DNA from: Pseudomonadales bacterium
GTDB lineage: Bacteria > Pseudomonadota > Gammaproteobacteria > Pseudomonadales > UBA5518
DNA: 64,000 bases
Assembly (NCBI GenBank): GCA_024234165.1
Contig: JACKOP010000003.1
Span: 620,001 to 684,000 of the forward strand
Reading direction: 5' to 3'
Numbering within the stretch: position 1 is the first letter of the stretch; every line of letters begins with the position of its first letter. Of this stretch, positions 28,423-37,047 are shown piece by piece. The position numbers were made by a program, and so were the translations under genes. The notes beneath the pieces are model-generated. The model was not told the DNA's origin. It did not search any database and was given only the letters and a program-made list of their open reading frames with translations.

Positions 28423-29622
28423 GCCGCCTGCCGTCGCGATTTCGTGGTCCATTTGCGCCAGCAGCGGTGAATCGGGTTGCACGCTGTGCGCGCGCTGGAA
28501 GAGTTCGTTGGCGTACATCATGTTGCCGCTTGCCAGTGCAGCTCTCACCAGGCTGCCGTACATCGCGACGATACGTTCGAGTCCCTCGAGTGCCCGTGTG
28601 TTGTCCGGCGTCAGGGCCAGCACGGCCGTATAGTTCGCTGCCGCGCTGTCCGGGAACGGTTCCGTGAGGCGCAGGGCTGCGAGCGCGGCGTCGGCGCGGT
28701 GCAGCAGGAATTCCACCTGCAACACCAGACGTGGATCGCTGACGGTCTGAGGTACCGATGCAGGCACTGTTGGCGGTGGTGCCGGTGTCTCATCGAGTGC
28801 GTTCGGTGCTGGATCCGTGGCCGCGTGCGTGTCGGGTGCCGGTGGCGATGCTGTGCCGGCTTCGGGATCAGCGGTGACATCGCTTGCGGCTGCCTCGGGT
28901 TGTGCCGTCTTCGCCACGCTCGGGACGATCGTGGTTGCGGTGAGTGTCGTCACGGCGGCCCGGGTAGTCTGGGTAGCCTGCGTCGATGCCGGCGCCTGCG
29001 GACCCGCCGCGATCAGCAGCATCATCGATGCGACCACTGTCGGCACGACGGAATGCCAGATACTGCGGGGACGCGCGGCAGACGGAGCCGCTGCCGCCAG
29101 GGTGGCCAGTGTTGCGGGATCGGGTCCACCGCCGTCGCGTTCGGCGAGCGCTGCATCCCGAGCACCCATCCGCAGGCGTGCAACGATGCGCTCCGTTGCA
29201 GCATCGACATCGTTGCCGCGCCGGTTTGGATCGATCGCTGGGTACGCCTGCAGCAGACGCTGCCTGAACACGGTTGCGAGCAACGCAAGTTCGTCGGGTT
29301 GCGGGTCGAGCACGGCAAAATGGTGGCGCAACAGGTCGTGCAGCTCGCATCCGTCGGGCGTCCGGCTCACTCCGCCGGAACGCGCCAGATCCGTCTGCAG
29401 TGCCTCGATGATCGCAGCGCCACGCTCGCGCAGCGTACGCAGCCACAACAGCGTGCGCGCATGACGTTGTGCGTCGTCTGCCAGTGCCGCGCTGTCGAAC
29501 AGCATATTCACGACATCCGCGCACGCCGATCGCAGGCGTGCGCGCGTGTCGTCCGCAAGAGCCTGTTTCAGTGAGGCGCCTTCGTCACGCAGTGGTAACG
29601 GCATGCCCAGTCCCGTGATCAT
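28411..29622 (-). CDS. Hypothetical membrane-anchored protein with C-terminal TPR-like region
   Basis: About 403 residues; I do not recognise the family. The cytoplasmic N-terminal part (~1-180) is helical and charged. A single transmembrane helix follows near residues 185-205 (SVVPTVVASMMLLIAAG). Next is a Thr/Ala/Pro-rich linker of ~100 residues, then a TPR-like end (AAANYTAVLALTPDNTRALEGLERIV; ANELFQRAHSVQPDSPLLAQM). The layout resembles an inner membrane protein with a periplasmic protein-interaction domain. Starts at 29604 or 29655 are also possible. An inverted repeat sits just upstream. Confidence 0.6.
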   Translation of the reverse strand: MITGLGMPLPLRDEGASLKQALADDTRARLRSACADVVNMLFDSAALADDAQRHARTLLWLRTLRERGAAIIEALQTDLARSGGVSRTPDGCELHDLLRHHFAVLDPQPDELALLATVFRQRLLQAYPAIDPNRRGNDVDAATERIVARLRMGARDAALAERDGGGPDPATLATLAAAAPSAARPRSIWHSVVPTVVASMMLLIAAGPQAPASTQATQTTRAAVTTLTATTIVPSVAKTAQPEAAASDVTADPEAGTASPPAPDTHAATDPAPNALDETPAPPPTVPASVPQTVSDPRLVLQVEFLLHRADAALAALRLTEPFPDSAAANYTAVLALTPDNTRALEGLERIVAMYGSLVRAALASGNMMYANELFQRAHSVQPDSPLLAQMDHEIATAGGSAR

Positions 29623-29655
29623 CCGTTTCCGGAGCGGCAAGCAAGATTCGGGCAC

Positions 29656-29676
29656 TTTTACAAAAATAATGTAAAA
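29656..29676. promoter_or_regulatory. Perfect dyad TTTTAC-N9-GTAAAA
   Basis: A 6-bp perfect inverted repeat with an AT-rich 9-bp centre in an otherwise GC-rich genome, 34 bp upstream of the preferred start of the minus-strand hypothetical gene. The position suits an operator or promoter element; the regulator is not identifiable. Confidence 0.45.
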
Positions 29677-29752
29677 TCAATCAGATACCGTGAAATCGAA
29701 GGCAGGCTCCGGGTGAACTGTCAAATCCTTCGACAGGCAGGTCGATGACGGC

Positions 29753-31126
29753 TCATTCGCCTGGAGCCGGGTTTGCGACGGGCAGCTTGATCCAGCGACT
29801 GGAGCGAAAACGGCGCATCAACAACACCGATTTCACTGCGTAGTCGGCGATCAGGGTGGCGTAGATCCACTCGACCGCGAAATCGAGCTGCCACAGCAGC
29901 AGTGCAAGCCCAAAGCGCACCACCACCAGCCCAACCAGCACGTTGAGTACCGGAAAGCGGGTGTCGCCGGCACCGCGCAGCGCCCCACCGATGCAGAATT
30001 CGACGGCGAGCAACGGCAGTGTCACGGTGAATGCGTAGATGATCGGTACCATGTGATCAGCGATCGCTGTATCGCCGGTCAGCCACAACGCAACCGGGTG
30101 TGCGTACCACGCCAGCAGCAGTCCGGGCACGCTCAGCATCGCGGCCGTTACGCCCAGGGCGCGCAGTGCGACACGACGGGCGTTCGCGGGCGATCCTGCG
30201 CCGAGTTGCTGTGCCACCAGTACCGAAACGGCGATGGCAAATCCGAAGCCGACCACCATGGCGAGTGACATCAGGCTCACACTGCTGCCGTAGGCGGCAA
30301 ACGCGGGCGTACCGTAATGTGCGACCACCCACAGGAACGCGATCAGACCGACCTGCAGCAGCCCCTGTTCGATCGCCGCCGGATATCCGATCTGCCACAG
30401 CGCGCGCAGGCGCTCGCGGTAGCGATGATCCGGCCGCGCGATCGCGAGCCGTAGCCGCCCGCTGCGCCACCACAGGATCGTGAGCACGAAGCCGGCCGTG
30501 TTGCCTAGCCCCATGCCGAGCGCGATGTAGCGCACATGGGGGGCATGACCGAACGGTGGAACGACGCTCCAGCGCCACGCGAGCAGCGCGGACGCCAGGT
30601 TGACCAGTAACGCAACGAACATCGGCGTGTGTGCGTCGCCGGCCGCGCGCAGCCCGGACCCGAAGACCAGCGAGGTGCCGATCAGTGGATAGAACAGTGA
30701 CAGCCAGCAGATGAAGCTCACGGCGCTGGCGTGCGCGCCGGGGTCGAGTCCGAAGCGTCCGATCAGCCAGTCGGCGCCGATCCAGGTCAGCAGCGTGACC
30801 GCCGCACCGAGCAGCAGTGCAATCAGCAGCGATACCGCGAAATACTGTTCGGCCTCTTCGCGCAGGCCGCCGCCCCACGCGTTGGCGATCAGCGCCAGCG
30901 CACCGGCGTTGATCCCGGTCGCGACAGCGAAGAACACGTTGTAGAGGCGCGTCCCGGCACTCACTGCGGCGACCGCATCCGCACCGAGGCCCGCAGCAAA
31001 GCGGATCATCATCACCGCGACCAGTGTTCCGACCAGGAACACCGCGCTCGATGGCAGCGCCAGGGACAGGATCGCGGTGATCGAGACGGGCGAGGCGTCG
31101 ATGCTCGGCTGACGGATCGCGTTCAA
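29753..31126 (-). CDS. MATE-family multidrug efflux transporter
   Basis: A 457-residue inner membrane protein with about 12 hydrophobic helices in two similar halves. The family segments LALPSSAVFLVGTLVAVMMI, FGSGLRAAGDAHTPM and, in the second half, CIGGALRGAGDTRFPVLNV are visible. It would export cationic or aromatic compounds using an ion gradient. Its start overlaps the stop of the upstream diguanylate cyclase by four bases, so the two are co-transcribed. Confidence 0.9.
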   Translation of the reverse strand: MNAIRQPSIDASPVSITAILSLALPSSAVFLVGTLVAVMMIRFAAGLGADAVAAVSAGTRLYNVFFAVATGINAGALALIANAWGGGLREEAEQYFAVSLLIALLLGAAVTLLTWIGADWLIGRFGLDPGAHASAVSFICWLSLFYPLIGTSLVFGSGLRAAGDAHTPMFVALLVNLASALLAWRWSVVPPFGHAPHVRYIALGMGLGNTAGFVLTILWWRSGRLRLAIARPDHRYRERLRALWQIGYPAAIEQGLLQVGLIAFLWVVAHYGTPAFAAYGSSVSLMSLAMVVGFGFAIAVSVLVAQQLGAGSPANARRVALRALGVTAAMLSVPGLLLAWYAHPVALWLTGDTAIADHMVPIIYAFTVTLPLLAVEFCIGGALRGAGDTRFPVLNVLVGLVVVRFGLALLLWQLDFAVEWIYATLIADYAVKSVLLMRRFRSSRWIKLPVANPAPGE

Positions 31127-32358
31127 CCGCGTTCCACCCGGTTCTTGCCCGCGGCCTTGGCCTTGCGCAGCGCCCCATCCGCGCGGTGCAGCATGTTGGC
31201 GGTGTCATGATCGTCGGGCGCAAGCTCCGCCACACCGGAGCTGAAGGTGATCGCGATGCGCCGCGAACTGAGCGGGGTTGCCTCGAGGTGCACGCGCACG
31301 CGCTCCAGCAGCTGCAGCGCCGCGGCTGCAGAGCAGTCCGGCATCGCGACCACGAACTCCTCGCCGCCGTAGCGCGCGACCATGTCGATGCTGCGCACCT
31401 GGCTGCGCAGCGTGGCGGCGAAATCGCGCAGCACCTCGTCACCGGCGATTACCCCATGCATCTTGTTGACCGGGCCGAAATTGTCGAGGTCGAGCACCGC
31501 CAGGGCGAGCTCGTTGTCGAAGCGGCGCGCACGGCCGAATTCGCGGTCTATCGCTTCGAACAATTGACGACGGTTCGCGACGCCGGTCAGCGGGTCGGTG
31601 CCCGCCAGCTCCTCGAGACGCCGGTTCGCGGCTTCGAGTTCGGCGCTGCGTGTTTCGAGCTCCGCGTTGAGCTGTGCAAGCTCGTCGCCGTGCTGCGCAA
31701 GCGTCTGATTGTTCCCTTCGAGCCGTGCGTTGAGCTCCTCCAGCGTCTTTGAGTGCGCGGCGAGTTCCCAGCCGGCAACGAAAGCGCGCCTGCGGTTACG
31801 CTCGAGATGGATCCCGATGTATGCGAACACGGTGGAGCTGAGCGCGATCACGGTCAGCAGCACCGATCGCGAGATCGGGTCGAGCCGCGCCTGCAGCAGG
31901 ATGCCGGCCGCGGCGCATGCGAAGCCGCAGGCCTGCAGTGCGATCGCGGCTCGCACCCGTGTGCTGTGAAAGATCGCCACCGGCAGACAGATCATCGTGA
32001 ACGCGGAGATATCGCCGCTGACGGCGTCGAGCGCCGCCAGTGCGCCGGCTCCGGGCATCAGCAGCAGCATCCAGGTATCGTCCAGCAACTGCCGCAGACG
32101 GGGGGCGCGTACCCGGGATCGCGGCCCTCCCAGGAAGCCCGCCAGCGCGATCAGCGCCAGATACGCAAACACCATCGCGTAGCCCTGGACCGTGCCGCGC
32201 AGCCCGAGTCGCGCCATCGAGCCGCCCATCAGGTGGGCCACCAGCATCACGGCTGCGATGGCGAGCAGCGGCATGGCGTAGTACCAGCGAACGCGGGCAT
32301 TATGTTCGGCGCGGCTTTCGCGGTAGGCTGCCTGTGCCGCTGCAATGGTTTCGCTCAT
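31123..32358 (-). CDS. Membrane-bound diguanylate cyclase (GGDEF)
   Basis: About 411 residues. The first ~190 residues hold about six transmembrane helices. A coiled coil (LEELNARLEGNNQTLAQHGDELAQLNAEL) follows, then a GGDEF domain starting at DPLTGVANRRQLFEAIDREF. The active-site loop is GGEEF, and RSID five residues before it is an RxxD inhibitory site, so the enzyme should make c-di-GMP and be product-inhibited. The start at 32358 (MSETIA) is preferred; 32376 is the alternative. It lies divergent from the steroid cluster. Confidence 0.88.
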   Translation of the reverse strand: MSETIAAAQAAYRESRAEHNARVRWYYAMPLLAIAAVMLVAHLMGGSMARLGLRGTVQGYAMVFAYLALIALAGFLGGPRSRVRAPRLRQLLDDTWMLLLMPGAGALAALDAVSGDISAFTMICLPVAIFHSTRVRAAIALQACGFACAAAGILLQARLDPISRSVLLTVIALSSTVFAYIGIHLERNRRRAFVAGWELAAHSKTLEELNARLEGNNQTLAQHGDELAQLNAELETRSAELEAANRRLEELAGTDPLTGVANRRQLFEAIDREFGRARRFDNELALAVLDLDNFGPVNKMHGVIAGDEVLRDFAATLRSQVRSIDMVARYGGEEFVVAMPDCSAAAALQLLERVRVHLEATPLSSRRIAITFSSGVAELAPDDHDTANMLHRADGALRKAKAAGKNRVERG

Positions 32359-32526
32359 GCGGTCATGCCTGGTCAAGGCCAGTGGGTGTGCCCGGGATCG
32401 GCGTTGGCCAAAGGATAGACGAAGCGCCTGTAAGCAGACAGCGGCAGCGTGCTTGTGTGCGGGGCCGTGGAGCGTGGTTCGTGTCGAAATCGATGCGCAG
32501 ATTCCAGGCTGTTACATTACGAATTC

Positions 32527-32568
32527 TTGTGCTGCTCGGGCGGCAAAAGTATCATTTTGCGTCGATAC
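32527..32568 (+). promoter_or_regulatory. Putative promoter and dyad upstream of fadD3
   Basis: TTGTGC (32527-32532), 17 bp and TATCAT (32550-32555) form a plausible sigma-70 promoter. GTATC-N10-GATAC (about 32549-32568) overlaps the -10 and could be an operator. No KstR2-like CAAG-N2-CTTG palindrome is seen. The fadD3 ribosome site GGAGG lies just before its ATG. Confidence 0.4.
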
Positions 32569-32605
32569 AGTGGCATGAAGATGCGATATCTCATCGGAGG
32601 ATCCA

Positions 32606-34177
32606 ATGCAGGAAGAATTCGCCATACCGCAGGTGATGCCGCAACTGATCGCGTGGGCGGCAGCGACGCACGGTGAGCGTGCGGCACTCGTCGAAGGCGA
32701 ATTGACGCTCGATTTCATCGCGCTGGCAGCCCGTTGCCGTGAGGCTTCGCGGGCGCTGGTTGCCGCCGGCATACGTCACGGCGATCGCATCGCGATCTGG
32801 GCACCGAACCGCCACGAGTGGATCCTTGCCGCCGTCGGTGCACAGAGCATCGGGGCCGTGCTGGTGCCGCTGAATACGCGCATGAAGGGGGCGGAGGCGG
32901 CGTACATCCTGCAGCGTAGCGGGGCGCGGCTGCTGTTCACCGTGTCCGAGTTCGCCGGCAACCATTACCCGGAGATGCTCGAGAACCAGGACCTGCCGGC
33001 GCTCGAGCGCATCGTGCTGTTCGGTCAGGCACGTGGCGCTCACGCAGGCTGGGATGATTTCGTCGCACGGGGAGGTGCGGTAGCCGACGCAGAGGTCGAG
33101 CGACTGGCAGCGCGCGTGATGCCGCTGGATACGCTCGACCTGATGTTCACTTCGGGTACTACCGGCAAGCCGAAGGGTGTGATGTGCGGACACGCGCAGA
33201 ATATCCGCAGCTTCGATACCTGGAGCCGCACCGTAGGCCTCACGGCCGGTGACAATTACCTGATCATCAACCCCTTCTTCCACTCCTTCGGTTACAGGGC
33301 CGGTTGGCTCGCGGCAATCATCCGCGGCGCGTGCATCCTGCCGGTGGCAAACTTCGATGTCACCGAGGTGTTGCGTCGTGTCCAGTTCGAGCGTGTCAGC
33401 ATGCTGCCCGGGCCGCCGACGATCTACCAGTCGCTGCTCGCGCATCCGGAGCGTCAGAACTACGACCTGTCGTCACTGCGCCTGGCAGTCACCGGCGCTG
33501 CGTCGGTGCCCGTTGACCTGATCCGGCGCATGCGCAGCGAGCTGGGCTTTCGCACGGTGCTTACCGCCTACGGGCTGACGGAAACCTGTGGTGTGGTCAC
33601 GATCAGCGGTCTCGACGATGAGCCCGAGCTGGTCGCGACGACGGCAGGGCGCGCCATGCCGGGGGTCGAGGTGATCTGTGCCAGTGCAGCCGGTGAGCCG
33701 GTGCCGGCCGGCGAGCCCGGCGAGGTGTGGGTGCGCGGCTACAACGTCATGCAGGGCTATTTCGACGATCCGATCGCGACTGCGGAGGCAATCACTCCCG
33801 ATGGCTGGCTGAAGACCGGCGACATCGGCGTCCTGAACGCGGAGGGTTATCTGCGTATCACGGATCGCATCAAGGACATGTTCATCGTCGGCGGCTTCAA
33901 CTGCTATCCGGCCGAGATCGAGAATCTGCTGTGTTCGCTCGACGGCGTCGCGCAGGCAGCGGTGATCGGTGTGCCCGACGAGCGCATGGGGGAAGTGGCG
34001 AAGGCGTTCATCGTGCTGCGAGCGGACGCTGCGCTGACCGAGCAGGGCGTGATCGACTGGTGCCGGCGCAACATGGCGAACTACAAGGTGCCGCGCAGCG
34101 TCGAGTTCGTGGCTGCGCTGCCGGTCAACGCGGCCGGCAAGGTGCAGAAGACCGTGCTGCGCGGGCAGCCCGCCTGA
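32606..34177 (+). CDS. fadD3: HIP-CoA synthetase (acyl-CoA ligase), FadD3
   Basis: A 523-residue AMP-forming ligase. Motifs are LMFTSGTTGKPKGVM (ATP-binding), AYGLTETCG, LKTGDIG and the C-terminal NAAGKVQK with the adenylating Lys. Segments INPFFHSFGYRAG, LPGPPTIYQSLL and LRLAVTGAASVPV are, from memory, close to mycobacterial FadD3. That enzyme activates the propionate side chain of HIP, the bicyclic C/D-ring intermediate left after steroid A/B-ring removal. It is the first gene of the cluster and the committed entry step. Confidence 0.9.
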   Translation: MQEEFAIPQVMPQLIAWAAATHGERAALVEGELTLDFIALAARCREASRALVAAGIRHGDRIAIWAPNRHEWILAAVGAQSIGAVLVPLNTRMKGAEAAYILQRSGARLLFTVSEFAGNHYPEMLENQDLPALERIVLFGQARGAHAGWDDFVARGGAVADAEVERLAARVMPLDTLDLMFTSGTTGKPKGVMCGHAQNIRSFDTWSRTVGLTAGDNYLIINPFFHSFGYRAGWLAAIIRGACILPVANFDVTEVLRRVQFERVSMLPGPPTIYQSLLAHPERQNYDLSSLRLAVTGAASVPVDLIRRMRSELGFRTVLTAYGLTETCGVVTISGLDDEPELVATTAGRAMPGVEVICASAAGEPVPAGEPGEVWVRGYNVMQGYFDDPIATAEAITPDGWLKTGDIGVLNAEGYLRITDRIKDMFIVGGFNCYPAEIENLLCSLDGVAQAAVIGVPDERMGEVAKAFIVLRADAALTEQGVIDWCRRNMANYKVPRSVEFVAALPVNAAGKVQKTVLRGQPA

Positions 34178-34196
34178 ACACGGTGGCGAGCGCGCC

Positions 34197-34694
34197 ATGA
34201 GCGAGGCGTCGCCGCGCGAGCCGCGCCTGGCACATATGGCCGGGCTGGACGAGACGGACCGGCGGCTGATCGAGCTGCTGCGCGCCGACGGCAGGATGGC
34301 GTTCCGTGCCCTCGCCGACACGCTCGATCTGACCGAATCCGCCGTGCGCGCGCGGGTGCGCCAGCTCGAATCCTCGGGCACCATGAAGGTGGTCGCGGTG
34401 GCCGATGCCGAGGCGGTTGGCTACGAGCTGCTGCTGGCGGTCGGTGTCGAGGTCGACGGACGCCCGGCGATCGAGGTCGCCGAGGCGCTGGCCACCATCG
34501 ACGAGGTGTTTTCGGTCAGTCTGGTCGTTGGCACGCACGATATCGAACTGCTGATGGTGGCGCGTGACCACGAACATCTGGCGGAGCTCGTGACGGATCG
34601 ACTGGTGAACATCGCCGGGGTGCGTCGCATCCTGACCGGACTCGCCGTCGATGTATTGAAGAACCAGCCCGACTGGGTGCCCTTCGATGACTGA
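34197..34694 (+). CDS. Lrp/AsnC-family transcriptional regulator (first of tandem pair)
   Basis: A 165-residue protein. The N-terminal winged HTH (residues ~15-65: LDETDRRLIELLRADGRMAFRALADTLDLTESAVRARV) is followed by an AsnC/RAM ligand-binding domain (~75-155). It lies 20 bp after fadD3 and overlaps the second regulator by 8 bp. Position suggests it senses a CoA-linked or acidic steroid intermediate, but no ligand can be read from the sequence. Confidence 0.88.
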   Translation: MSEASPREPRLAHMAGLDETDRRLIELLRADGRMAFRALADTLDLTESAVRARVRQLESSGTMKVVAVADAEAVGYELLLAVGVEVDGRPAIEVAEALATIDEVFSVSLVVGTHDIELLMVARDHEHLAELVTDRLVNIAGVRRILTGLAVDVLKNQPDWVPFDD

Positions 34695-35184
34695 GCGGCG
34701 CCTCGACGAGGTCGACCAGCGCATCCTCGACCATCTGGTGCGCGATGCGCGCACCAGCAACCGGCGTATCGCGGAGGTGCTGGGGGTCACCGAAGGCACG
34801 GTGCGGGCACGCATCCGGCGCATGGAGGAAGAGGGACAGATCCGGATCACCGCGATCACGAACATCCGCAAGCTGGTGAACCCGGCGCTGGCGTTCATTC
34901 GTGTCGAGGTGGAGCGTGGCAGTTACAGCCGGGCGGTCGCCGAGGCGCTGGCGCGTGACCCGCAGATCGGTTTCGTCGCTATCATGGTCGGGCGTTTCGA
35001 TATTCTGGCGATCACGATGGTGCAGTCGGCGGAGCAGTTGAGTGCGTTCCTGCACGCCAACGTGTATGCGATCGAGGGTGTGCGCCGCGCCGAGTGTTCG
35101 CTGGGGGCGCGTTTCGTGAAGCACGACTACCGGATCAGTCGTATCGTACCGTGCAGTACGTCGCAGGAGCGGCAAAATGCGTAG
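34687..35184 (+). CDS. Lrp/AsnC-family transcriptional regulator (second of tandem pair)
   Basis: Also 165 residues, with the same architecture: HTH in LDEVDQRILDHLVRDARTSNRRIAEVLGVTEGTVRARI and a RAM domain beginning near ITAITNIRKLVNPALAFIRVEV. It is clearly paralogous to its neighbour but diverged. The 8-bp overlap implies coupled synthesis and possibly hetero-oligomers. A promoter-like region follows before ipdA. Confidence 0.88.
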   Translation: MTERRLDEVDQRILDHLVRDARTSNRRIAEVLGVTEGTVRARIRRMEEEGQIRITAITNIRKLVNPALAFIRVEVERGSYSRAVAEALARDPQIGFVAIMVGRFDILAITMVQSAEQLSAFLHANVYAIEGVRRAECSLGARFVKHDYRISRIVPCSTSQERQNA

Positions 35185-35265
35185 CGTGGCAGGGTTTCTC
35201 TGTTGCATTCCGGTTTTGATGCAGTCATCGCAAACGATATGCGTAGAAAGCAGCGATTCATTTCA

Positions 35266-35292
35266 TTGATGCCAGGTCAAAAGGGTTATACT
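35266..35292 (+). promoter_or_regulatory. Putative promoter of the ipdAB gene block
   Basis: TTGATG (35266-35271) and TATACT (35287-35292) are separated by 15 bp, in the 146-bp gap between the second AsnC gene and ipdA. Spacing is short but the -10 is good. This gap separates the regulators from the catabolic block. Confidence 0.4.
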
Positions 35293-35330
35293 GCCGGCCC
35301 GTTGTCCGGCGAGGGTGAGGAAGCACCGCG

Positions 35331-36209
35331 ATGAACAAGACGATGAGTGCGGCAGAGGTGATCGGTCAGCTGCGCAATGGCATGACGATCGGCATCGGAG
35401 GCTGGGGGCCGCGGCGCAAGCCGATGGCGCTGGTACGCGAGATCCTGCGATCGGATCTGCGTGACCTCACGGTGGTCGCGTACGGTGGCGCCGATGTGGG
35501 CATGCTGTGTGCGGCCGGCAAGGTGCGCAAGCTGGTGTTCGCGTTCGTGACACTGGACTTCATTCCGCTCGAGCCGTATTTCCGTCTGGCGCGCCAGCGC
35601 GGCGAGATCGAGGTGATGGAAATCGACGAGGGCATGTATCTGCTCGGCCTGCGTGCAGCAGCGATGCGCGTGCCGTTCCTGCCGACCCGCCTCGGTTTTG
35701 GCACCGACGTGCTGCGGCACAATCCACAGATCAAGACGATCATGTCGCCGTACGCCGACGGACGCGAGCTGGTCGCGATGCCGGCACTGCCGCTCGATGC
35801 CGCGCTGATCCACGTCGATCGTGCCGACGCGCGCGGGGTCTGCCAGATCAAGGGGCCGGACCATTACATGGACGATGTGATGGCCCGCGCTGCGGCCAGG
35901 ACCTACGTGAGTTGCGACGAGCTCGTCGATACCGCGTTCTTCGCCTCGCCCGAGGAGGCGCGCCACGTCTACTGGGAGCGTTCGGAAACCACCGGCGTGG
36001 TGCATATTCCCGGCGGCGCGCATCCGAGCAGCTGCAATCCGCTGTACGGCTTCGACGTGCCCCACTTCAAGGAGTACCAGGCGTCTGCCGCGGCCGAGAA
36101 CGGCTGGGCCGAGTACATGAGCCGGTATGTGGGCGATTCCGAGGCACATTACCAGCAGGCGGTGGGCGGCCTGGACGCGATCCGCAAGCTTGCGCTTCCT
36201 GTGTACTGA
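35331..36209 (+). CDS. ipdA: COCHEA-CoA hydrolase subunit IpdA (CoA-transferase fold)
   Basis: A 292-residue protein, from memory the same length as M. tuberculosis IpdA. The segment IGGWGPRRKPMALVREILRSDL is highly characteristic. The EIDEGM stretch (Glu100) falls near the catalytic Glu reported for mycobacterial IpdA; this alignment is by eye. IpdAB is a CoA-transferase-fold hydrolase that opens the last steroid ring (ring C) of COCHEA-CoA. The partner IpdB follows after 16 bp. Confidence 0.9.
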   Translation: MNKTMSAAEVIGQLRNGMTIGIGGWGPRRKPMALVREILRSDLRDLTVVAYGGADVGMLCAAGKVRKLVFAFVTLDFIPLEPYFRLARQRGEIEVMEIDEGMYLLGLRAAAMRVPFLPTRLGFGTDVLRHNPQIKTIMSPYADGRELVAMPALPLDAALIHVDRADARGVCQIKGPDHYMDDVMARAAARTYVSCDELVDTAFFASPEEARHVYWERSETTGVVHIPGGAHPSSCNPLYGFDVPHFKEYQASAAAENGWAEYMSRYVGDSEAHYQQAVGGLDAIRKLALPVY

Positions 36210-36225
36210 TCAGAGGTCTGCGACG

Positions 36226-37029
36226 ATGGCAACGAGCGAATACACCCTGGCGGAACTGCTGATCTGCGCGGCTTCCGAGGCCTGGCGTCACGACGGCGAA
36301 GTGCTTGCCACCGGCATCGGCACGGTTCCGCGTCTGGCTGCATCACTGTCGATGCTGACTTCGAACCCGGACCTGCTGATGACCGACTCCGAGGCCTTCC
36401 TGCTGTCGGTGCCGAATCCGATGGGTCCGCGTCCGGCCGATTTCCGCCCGCAGTACGAGACGTGGATGGGCTTCTCGCGGATCTTCGACAACGTCTGGGG
36501 CGGCAAGCGCCATGCGATGGTCGGCCCGACCCAGATCGATCGCTTCGGTCAGGCGAACATCTCGTGCATCGGCGACTATGCGAAGCCGAAGGCGATGATG
36601 CTGGGCGTGCGCGGCTTTCCCGGAAATTCGATCAATCATGCCAACTCGTTCTTCGTGCCCGCGCACAGTTCGCGCGTGTTCAAGGATGGTGAGTGCGACG
36701 TGGTGGCCTCGATCGGCTACAACCCGGCGCGCATGCCGAAGGGCTACACGATGGAAGAGCTGGTCGATATCCGGCTGGTGATCACCGATCTGTGCGTGAT
36801 GGACTTCGGCGGACCGGATCACCAGCTCCGGCTGCGTTCGCTGCATCCGGGCATCAGTGCCGAGCAGGTCGCGCAGAACACCGGCTTCCCGATCTGTATT
36901 CCGGGTGACGTGGTGACCACGCCGGCGCCTACTGCGACGCAGCTCGAGGTGATCCGGCGCATGGATCCGCACAACCTGCGCGCGCGCGAGATCAAGGACA
37001 ACCCGCCGGGCGATCGCTCGGCTCGCTGA
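36226..37029 (+). CDS. ipdB: COCHEA-CoA hydrolase subunit IpdB
   Basis: A 267-residue CoA-transferase-like beta subunit. Visible family stretches are EVLATGIGTVPRLAASL, GPTQIDRFGQANISCIGDY, VRGFPGNSINHANSFFVPAH and LVITDLCVMDFG. It starts with MATSEYTLAELL; the ATG is 16 bp after ipdA. It forms the ring-C-cleaving heteromer with IpdA. The usual catalytic Glu motif of true CoA transferases (SENG or EXG) is not present, consistent with a hydrolase role. Confidence 0.9.
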   Translation: MATSEYTLAELLICAASEAWRHDGEVLATGIGTVPRLAASLSMLTSNPDLLMTDSEAFLLSVPNPMGPRPADFRPQYETWMGFSRIFDNVWGGKRHAMVGPTQIDRFGQANISCIGDYAKPKAMMLGVRGFPGNSINHANSFFVPAHSSRVFKDGECDVVASIGYNPARMPKGYTMEELVDIRLVITDLCVMDFGGPDHQLRLRSLHPGISAEQVAQNTGFPICIPGDVVTTPAPTATQLEVIRRMDPHNLRAREIKDNPPGDRSAR

Positions 37030-37047
37030 CAGCGAGGGAGACAAACC

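Noticed and set aside
32377..35330. KstR2-type operator
   Set aside because: No CAAG-N2-CTTG-like palindrome was found in the fadD3 or ipdA upstream regions, and no tetR gene is present.
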